From positions 1 through 28,229 of the forward strand of contig JBCCFX010000022.1 of assembly GCA_039029515.1 (NCBI GenBank): a DNA stretch of 28,229 bases, in the 5' to 3' direction. Below, one piece after another: positions 23,221 through 28,229 of this stretch. The stretch's first letter is position 1, and every line of letters starts with the position of its first letter. The position numbers were made by a program, and so were the translations under genes. Under the pieces are notes generated by a model. The model was not told where the DNA came from, ran no database searches, and saw nothing but the letters and a program-made list of their open reading frames with translations. The stretch is from JBCCFX01 sp039029515. GTDB lineage: Bacteria > Planctomycetota > Phycisphaerae > Phycisphaerales > SM1A02.

Positions 23221-24378
23221 TTAGTCCGGGCGATTGCCCATGAGGTCCTCGTACCGATCCGCCACTTTCTCGTGGTACAGGCGATCGAATTCGTTGAGGT
23301 CCGGGTGAATCGACAGGTCGCGCAGGCGACCGAGGTGGACCGACCACATGCGTTGCACCTGCGGCGTCAGCTCCATCTGGCCGTCGCGGATCAGTTCCTG
23401 CTGTCGTTTCAGCGCCTGAATCTCGGGCGACATATCGAGCACTTCGACATCAAAGATGCGTTGCGGCGTGTAGATCACACCCGCGACGTATGCCGTGTCG
23501 ATATCCGCAGGTACGACGCGAATACCGTACTGTCGCTTGATGCCCTGGGCGCGCAACCGTCGTTCGCGTTGCACCTGTGATTCTGCCGTCGCGCCGGCAT
23601 TATTGAGCTTGTCCGCATCGCCGAGTTCCAGCGTGATTTCCAATTCATCGAAGTCGACGCGGCCGTCGTCGAGCACTTCGAGTTGCTCTTGCGCATCGTC
23701 GAGACGAGGACGCTTGACCGTGAGTTGGATCGTCTGCCCCGGTCGTCGGTATTGCACATAGCTGATGAGATCGCTGTTGTTCGTCAGCCGGTTCCCATCC
23801 ATATGCGTAATGCGATCACCAATCTGAAGGACGTCCGCCGCGGGCAGATCCGGCAGGAGATCGATCACTCGAATCTCAGGTAGGTTGTCCGCGCCGATGC
23901 GCCGCGGATCCATGCTGATGCCGAGCGCACCACGCGGTTGCGTCAACAGAAACTCGCGCGCCACTTCGATCAGTCGAACGCGCTGCTCATTCGTGACCTC
24001 GCCGTGGTCGAGGATCTTCTCGATCTCCATCGAGTCACCGACGCCGTTGAGAATCTGATCCATCGCGCGTTCGCGTGTGGCGAAGTCGGGGGCATCGAGT
24101 TGTTGCGCGATCGCCACCAGTGCGGGATCCAGCCGAACATCTTCGAGCCTTCGCCCCTTCTTCTTCATCTGGCCAAAGTCAACGGCGACACTGCCGATCT
24201 GGCCACCGACCTGCACTTTGCCCGTATTTGGCCGCTTCAGCCGATGAACTTTCATCTCGCCGTCCGCCGGCTTGGTCGGCAGCATGTTCTCCTGCGCGAG
24301 CGCTGAACCGTGCGCGATCATCAGCGCGCTGATGGCAGCACTGATCATCAACGGTGATTTGCGTCTGGTTCGCTGCAT
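23221..24378 (-). CDS. Secreted PDZ-domain protein
   Basis: With the start at 24378 the product has 385 residues. The frame is open to 24432, but the ATG at 24378 overlaps the upstream stop as TGATG and has GGAGAG 9 nt before it. The N-terminus (MQRTRRKSPLMISAAISALMIAHG) is a signal peptide ending near ALAQ. A helical region (about 80-145, LDAPDFATRERAMDQIL) precedes a PDZ domain at about 150-222. That domain has the carboxylate-loop region RGALGISMD, the core PAADVLQIGDRITHMDGNRL, and a final strand TIQLTVKRP. No protease domain is present, so this is an adaptor or scaffold rather than a DegP-type enzyme. The C-terminal region is charged and helical (about 320-385). It is the last gene of the tpiA block; the kinase-like gene is directly upstream. 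Confidence 0.82.
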   Translation of the reverse strand: MQRTRRKSPLMISAAISALMIAHGSALAQENMLPTKPADGEMKVHRLKRPNTGKVQVGGQIGSVAVDFGQMKKKGRRLEDVRLDPALVAIAQQLDAPDFATRERAMDQILNGVGDSMEIEKILDHGEVTNEQRVRLIEVAREFLLTQPRGALGISMDPRRIGADNLPEIRVIDLLPDLPAADVLQIGDRITHMDGNRLTNNSDLISYVQYRRPGQTIQLTVKRPRLDDAQEQLEVLDDGRVDFDELEITLELGDADKLNNAGATAESQVQRERRLRAQGIKRQYGIRVVPADIDTAYVAGVIYTPQRIFDVEVLDMSPEIQALKRQQELIRDGQMELTPQVQRMWSVHLGRLRDLSIHPDLNEFDRLYHEKVADRYEDLMGNRPD

Positions 24379-25535
24379 CACGAGGTTCTCTCCAGCCCGG
24401 CGTTGATGGCGTCGGCGTGCGCGAGCACCCATTCCACCTGGTCATCAATGATACGCAGGAATGCGCTGCCGGGAATTCTGCCGAAACTTCCCGTCGTGGA
24501 TATCGGCAGCACGCTTTCCACAATCAATGCCTCAATGATGAGCCAGGGAATCGCCGCCCGAACAGAACCGTCGACCTTCGCCCCGCACATGTCATCATAA
24601 CCCGCCCAGAATGAACGCAGCAGCGGTAATTCCAGACCGATCGGCCAGTTGTCAGGGTCTCGTGAGGTTCCGATCTGCATCGTGAACTGAAGAATGCCGT
24701 TGGCCACATCGGATGCGCATGGCTCGGCCCGCGCGGAATCAAAATCGATGACCGCGGCCACCGCCGCGCCGCGGAACAACACGTTGCCGGGATGCCAGTC
24801 GCCGTGCCCGATACCTGAAGGGAAGTTGGCGTACCCAAGCATCGTGGCGCGATCACGCGCATCAATGAAGCGCGAACGCAGCCGGTCGATACGCGCGCCC
24901 AGCGCGGCCATATCGACCTCGGGCTCACGCGCCTGGACCGCCGCCGGCGTCGCATCAAGTCGTTTCTCGAACTCAGGGAAGTCGTGATAACCACCGGTTG
25001 GAAACGAAAACGGACTCGTGAACTGCTCGAGCAAACGATGCATATGACCGAGCGCAATACCAGCATGGCGCGCAGACTTGGTATCGCGCAGATACCGGCT
25101 GCCATCCACAAACGTGAACATCTCGTACACCGATGTGTCGAGCTGCAACATGGAGTTGTTGTCGAGCCGTGTCCCGACAAGCCGGGGAATCGGATAGCCC
25201 TGCTCGTACAGGTGCACCATGAGGCTGTGGGTGAACGCGACGCGCTGCGGCTGATCGCGCCCCGGCGCTCGCTTCTTGAGGAGATACGATTCCTGCGGCG
25301 TCCGGATGACCAGCTTCGGCGCCTGCCGTGATCCGCGCAACAGCGGGCGAATGGACTCGATCACGCCGATGTCATAATGACTCATCACCATCGCGAGTTC
25401 ATCGCGATCGAACGACAGTCGCTCCTGACGCGCTGCGGGTTCATCCGCCTGCATGTGCGGAATGCGTGCGGCGTCATCGGGTGCGGGCTGACGTGATGGT
25501 GGTGTCGGTGCGGTCAATCCGTCCGTCCTTTCCAC
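24378..25535 (-). CDS. APH/homoserine-kinase-II-like phosphotransferase
   Basis: A 385-residue protein with the aminoglycoside-phosphotransferase/choline kinase fold. K87 or K88 in YLLKKRAP is the likely ATP-binding lysine. The catalytic loop HGDWHPGN is at 244-251 and the metal-binding DFDSA at 264-268, so it should be active. The pattern near residue 53-90 (HYDIGVIESI...YLLKK) resembles the homoserine kinase II/CotS/YutH group more than antibiotic-resistance enzymes. The substrate cannot be named. The N-terminal 40 residues are Pro/Ala-rich and disordered. The start is GTG at 25535, within a GAGTGGGGTGG stretch; an ATG at 25454 has no ribosome site. It lies 35 nt after yicC and shares one base with the PDZ gene. 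Confidence 0.85.
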   Translation of the reverse strand: MERTDGLTAPTPPSRQPAPDDAARIPHMQADEPAARQERLSFDRDELAMVMSHYDIGVIESIRPLLRGSRQAPKLVIRTPQESYLLKKRAPGRDQPQRVAFTHSLMVHLYEQGYPIPRLVGTRLDNNSMLQLDTSVYEMFTFVDGSRYLRDTKSARHAGIALGHMHRLLEQFTSPFSFPTGGYHDFPEFEKRLDATPAAVQAREPEVDMAALGARIDRLRSRFIDARDRATMLGYANFPSGIGHGDWHPGNVLFRGAAVAAVIDFDSARAEPCASDVANGILQFTMQIGTSRDPDNWPIGLELPLLRSFWAGYDDMCGAKVDGSVRAAIPWLIIEALIVESVLPISTTGSFGRIPGSAFLRIIDDQVEWVLAHADAINAGLERTS

Positions 25536-25570
25536 CCCACTCTGATTCCGGGACGCGATGATCCTGTCGT

Positions 25571-26461
25571 CTATTCGACGTTCTGGACCTGCTCTTTGAT
25601 CCGATCAATCGCGCCTTTGATCTCCACAATATGGCGGGCGATGTCGACATCAAGGCTCTTACTGCCAATCGTGTTCGCTTCTCGCAGCATTTCCTGGCTC
25701 AGGAAGTCCAGTGTTCGACCGGATGGCTCTTCGTCGTCATTGTCGATGATCTCGCGGAACTGGGCGAGATGGCCCTTGAGCCGACTGATCTCTTCAGCCA
25801 CATCAGATTTCTCCGCGAAGATCGCCACTTCGCGAACGAGATCCTCATCGCGGACGCTCAACCCGGCTTCCGCAAAGAGTGATTCCATCCGCTGACGCAG
25901 GCGATCCTGATACAGCTCGACGATCTGCGGCACGCGCGCGAAGACCACGCCGAGATGCTCGCCGATCTGTTCACAGTGCTTCGTCAGGTCATCGTGCAAC
26001 GTCTGTCCTTCGCGGATTCGCATCGCGACAAGGCGATCGCACGCTTCCGCGACGAGATCCTTCAGTACGCCACGCGCTTCTTCGAGACGCTCAGTGCCCG
26101 TTTCGCTCACCATCACGCCCGGCAGTTGCATGAGGTCGGCGAGATCTATGCGAACGATGCCGTCCTCACCGATGCCGCGCACCGTCCACAACTGCTCAAC
26201 GTAGCGCTGCAGCGCTTCGGTGTTGATGGGCGCCGCTGCATCCGCGCTCATATCGGTCAGGCGAACCGTCAGGACGACGGTGCCCCGATTGAGTCGACGC
26301 GCAAGCATGCCGTCGAGCTCGGCTTCCAGACCCTGCAATTCGTCTGGCAGCCGACTCTGTGATTTGAAGTACTTGTTATTGAGCGCGCGAACTTCGACGA
26401 CGTAATGCGCGCCGTTCACCTGCGTCGACGCGCTGCCGAATCCCGTCATCGAACGAATCAT
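25571..26461 (-). CDS. yicC: YicC/YloC-family endoribonuclease
   Basis: A 296-residue protein of normal family length. The opening MIRSMTGFGSAS and the early motif EVRALNNKYFKSQSRLP are diagnostic, as is the C-terminal DUF1732 part GRTLDFLSQEMLREANTIGSK with the ending IKGAIDRIKEQVQNVE. Family members have been described as endoribonucleases acting on small RNAs or mRNA; the acidic and histidine residues of the C-terminal region are retained. GGAG lies 7 nt before the ATG, inside the last codons of secG, which ends 3 nt upstream. It is probably co-transcribed with tpiA and secG. Confidence 0.93.
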   Translation of the reverse strand: MIRSMTGFGSASTQVNGAHYVVEVRALNNKYFKSQSRLPDELQGLEAELDGMLARRLNRGTVVLTVRLTDMSADAAAPINTEALQRYVEQLWTVRGIGEDGIVRIDLADLMQLPGVMVSETGTERLEEARGVLKDLVAEACDRLVAMRIREGQTLHDDLTKHCEQIGEHLGVVFARVPQIVELYQDRLRQRMESLFAEAGLSVRDEDLVREVAIFAEKSDVAEEISRLKGHLAQFREIIDNDDEEPSGRTLDFLSQEMLREANTIGSKSLDVDIARHIVEIKGAIDRIKEQVQNVE

Positions 26462-26464
26462 GCG

Positions 26465-26968
26465 TTACTCCGAGCCGCCGTCAGTCGACGTCGGATCAAA
26501 TGTGCCGCCACCAACTTCAGCGCCTTCAAGATCTTCAATCGTGCCCTCGGGAACGGCGCGACCGGAATCCTGAATATCCTGCAGGCCTTCGAGGATACGT
26601 TGACGATCTTCTTCCGTCATGTCGTCAGGCAACTGAAGACCGCCGCCGGTCGTGCCCGTCGGATCAAGCGGTGTACCAATCGGTGCCTCCGGATTGCCCA
26701 CGGTCGTCGCGTCAGATGATGTTTCTTCGGCGCTCACCAGACTCAGCGTGACCGCGAGCGCAAGGTACGCCACGAAGGCGCCGATCGTCACGTTCGTCAG
26801 CACGTCACCGACGCGACCGCCGAAGACGGACTCGGATGATGTGCCACCCGCACCGCCGAACGCACCGGCGAGGCCGCCGCCCGAAGGACGCTGCACGAGG
26901 ATGATGAGGATCATCGCGGTCGACACCACGATGAAACCGATGAGTGCAATGACGAAGACGGGATTCAT
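26465..26968 (-). CDS. secG: Protein translocase subunit SecG
   Basis: A 167-residue protein. SecG is a small subunit of the SecYEG translocon in the inner membrane. Two transmembrane helices lie at about 3-24 (VFVIALIGFIVVSTAMILIILV) and 60-80 (VTIGAFVAYLALAVTLSLVS). Between them is the family signature LVQRPSGGGLAGAFGGAGG, here with the common extension SSESVFGGRVGDVL. The C-terminal half, about 85 residues, is a polar Gly/Thr/Asp/Glu-rich extension absent from E. coli SecG, probably periplasmic and disordered. Its start overlaps the tpiA stop by 4 nt (ATGA). Confidence 0.9.
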   Translation of the reverse strand: MNPVFVIALIGFIVVSTAMILIILVQRPSGGGLAGAFGGAGGTSSESVFGGRVGDVLTNVTIGAFVAYLALAVTLSLVSAEETSSDATTVGNPEAPIGTPLDPTGTTGGGLQLPDDMTEEDRQRILEGLQDIQDSGRAVPEGTIEDLEGAEVGGGTFDPTSTDGGSE

Positions 26969-27765
26969 GACAGTCTGCCTTCTTGAGCAAGCGATGCCGG
27001 CGCCGCCGCGGCGCGAACAATCGCTGTGAAATCTTCTGCGTTCAACGATGCACCGCCGATCAGGCCGCCGTCCACATCCGGACCAGCGAACAACTCGGCG
27101 GCGTTCCCCGCCTTCACCGACCCGCCGTACTGGATCCGGATCGATGATGCGAGCGAAGCATCATATTGGGAAATCAGCCACTGGCGAATCGCCGCGTGCA
27201 TCGATTGGGCATCGGCCGGCGTCGCGGTCATCCCGGTCCCGATCGCCCAGACGGGTTCATAGGCGATGACCAATCGATCGGCGGAGATGGAATCCAGTCC
27301 CGCGAGCGCCGAATCGAGCTGTCCGAGCGTGAACCGCTCGTGGTCGCCACCCTCCCGCTGATCGAGCGTCTCGCCCACGCACAGGATGGCGGTCAGACCT
27401 GATTCCAGCACGGCGCGTAGCTTTGCGGCGATGAGCGCATCGGGCTCACCGATCTCATGGCGACGCTCGGAATGGCCCACGACCACGGTGTCGACACCGA
27501 GATCCTGAAGCATGCCGATGCTGATTTCGCCCGTCATGGCACCATCAGCCGCGGGATAGACGTTCTGTGCCCCAAGCCGGACCGACGTGCCGCGCACGAT
27601 CTCCGCGACATCCGCGAGATAGACCAGCGGCGGAATCACCACCACATCGCACGCCGGCGACGCATCTGCCATCGACGACACAACCGCCGTTGCGAGCTCT
27701 CTGGCGCTCGATCGGCGCGTGTTCATCTTCCAATTGCCGCCCACGATGGGCCGGCGGTCAGTCAT
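26965..27765 (-). CDS. tpiA: Triosephosphate isomerase
   Basis: A 266-residue glycolytic enzyme that interconverts dihydroxyacetone phosphate and glyceraldehyde 3-phosphate. K13 in GGNWKMN, H98 in VVVGHSERR and E170 in IAYEPVWAIGTG are the catalytic residues, all present. The phosphate-gripping loop 6 follows E170, and QYGGSVKAGNA near the C-terminus also matches. The frame is open to 27900, but the ATG at 27765 has AGGA 8 nt upstream and a TACACT box lies between the two starts. It is the first gene of a block continuing with secG, yicC, a kinase-like gene and a PDZ gene. Confidence 0.96.
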   Translation of the reverse strand: MTDRRPIVGGNWKMNTRRSSARELATAVVSSMADASPACDVVVIPPLVYLADVAEIVRGTSVRLGAQNVYPAADGAMTGEISIGMLQDLGVDTVVVGHSERRHEIGEPDALIAAKLRAVLESGLTAILCVGETLDQREGGDHERFTLGQLDSALAGLDSISADRLVIAYEPVWAIGTGMTATPADAQSMHAAIRQWLISQYDASLASSIRIQYGGSVKAGNAAELFAGPDVDGGLIGGASLNAEDFTAIVRAAAAPASLAQEGRLS

Positions 27766-27808
27766 GGCATTGGTCCTGCACGGTCCTTGAAGACGGGACG
27801 AATCGACA

Positions 27809-27817
27809 AGTGTACCA
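27809..27817 (-). promoter_or_regulatory. Extended -10 promoter of the tpiA operon
   Basis: On the minus strand TGGTACACT contains the -10 hexamer TACACT (27814-27809) with an extended -10 TGn. Transcription would start near 27802, giving a leader of about 37 nt that contains the AGGA ribosome site. No good -35 is visible. Confidence 0.5.
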
Positions 27818-27900
27818 AAATCGCCGTCCCGATTCCCTGCGATGGCGGAAGCCCGCGAGGGAACACGGCGCCCGATCCACCACAGATGACGTGGCTGCAT

Positions 27901-28137
27901 TCAGGCAAGCACAACGTCGATGGCGATGACGGTCCAGGGACCGGGCCGGCCGATCCGAATGGCGACGGTGCCGCACTTCGACCAGAGCAGCCCGATCTGG
28001 CCGATCGGCACGGCGGGCTCGACGGAACCGCGCTGGAGCCCCCAGAGCAGATGCATCAGCGCGTACCACTGATCCTGTGTCAGGGCATCTTTGGCATCGA
28101 GCAGATCACGAACCGCCCGCAGCATTCGGATGTTCAT
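27901..28137 (-). CDS. Small hypothetical protein
   Basis: A possible protein of 78 residues that I do not recognise. The N-terminal half (MLRAVRDLLDAKDALTQDQWYALMHLLWGL) is helical; the C-terminal half (GLLWSKCGTVAIRIGRPGPWTVIAIDVV) looks like beta strands. There is no signal peptide or clear membrane helix. GGAG lies about 9 nt before the ATG, and the amino-acid make-up is balanced, which supports a real gene. It is upstream of tpiA on the same strand, 135 nt away, with the tpiA promoter between. It could still be a chance frame. Confidence 0.5.
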   Translation of the reverse strand: MNIRMLRAVRDLLDAKDALTQDQWYALMHLLWGLQRGSVEPAVPIGQIGLLWSKCGTVAIRIGRPGPWTVIAIDVVLA

Positions 28138-28194
28138 GATGGTGGCTCCGAGGAAGAAAGGGGATTCGCGATTCGGGGCTGGGGATGAGGGCAG

Positions 28195-28229
28195 TTGGCT
28201 GTTGGCTATTGGCTATTGGCTATTGGCTA
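28195..28229. repeat. Heptanucleotide tandem repeat (TTGGCTA)n, cut by the window end
   Basis: Five consecutive 7-bp units occupy 28195-28229: one TTGGCTG followed by four perfect TTGGCTA copies, and the array continues past the window. The preceding bases (28161-28190) are G-rich with a doubled GATTCG. The period of 7 is incompatible with a simple in-frame protein repeat, so the array is probably intergenic. I have no evidence for its function. Confidence 0.9.

Noticed and set aside
27766..27900. N-terminal extension of triosephosphate isomerase from 27900
   Set aside because: The canonical TPI start motif follows the ATG at 27765, which has AGGA upstream; the extension spans the TACACT promoter box.
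28195..28229. CRISPR array
   Set aside because: The repeat unit is 7 bp and contiguous, with no spacers and no cas genes.

Overview
The window looks like a stretch of core chromosome from a planctomycete, most likely class Phycisphaerae. The evidence is indirect: moderately high GC, two groEL paralogues around one groES, several membrane proteins opening with a CxxC-YDLRGL-CPEC type zinc ribbon, a secreted FG-GAP protein, a long LeuS with an extra insertion, and a heptanucleotide satellite at the right edge. I see no rRNA, tRNA, CRISPR array, insertion sequence, integrase or phage gene. Coding density is very high and no gap exceeds 300 bases.

Layout. (1) 1-780, minus: start of a secreted FG-GAP beta-propeller protein that runs off the left edge. 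(2) 878-9247, minus: a protein-folding and RNA-quality-control block, in transcription order groEL copy A, groES, groEL copy B, dnaJ, grpE, fmdB-like, rnr. No dnaK, hrcA or CIRCE is present; instead nested perfect palindromes lie upstream of the first groEL. (3) 9502-10530, minus: a zinc-ribbon membrane protein. (4) 10687-12762, plus: a MoxR ATPase and an unrecognised membrane protein. (5) 12763-15643, minus: LOG-family protein, mgtE and hpt. (6) 15778-20326, plus: folC and leuS, divergent from the LOG gene across a short shared promoter region. (7) 20364-23194, plus: four overlapping genes (small membrane protein; zinc ribbon plus DUF2007-like plus membrane; DUF4026/DUF2314-like soluble protein; DUF2007-like plus membrane). 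This is the best candidate for an undescribed module. (8) 23221-27765, minus: tpiA, secG, yicC, an APH/HSK2-like kinase and a secreted PDZ protein, tightly packed. (9) 27901-28229: a small ORF and the heptad repeat array.

How the parts relate. GroEL/GroES, DnaJ and GrpE handle protein folding, and RNase R with a zinc-ribbon regulator sits at the 3' end of the same block, which suggests a shared stress regulon. Several genes seem to be read from promoters whose -10 box (TACACT or TAAACT) lies only 6-9 nt before the ATG with no Shine-Dalgarno, so leaderless transcripts are likely for folC and for the four-gene module. Others (LOG, tpiA, FG-GAP) have ordinary short leaders. All functions are inferred from motifs read by eye; no database search was run.
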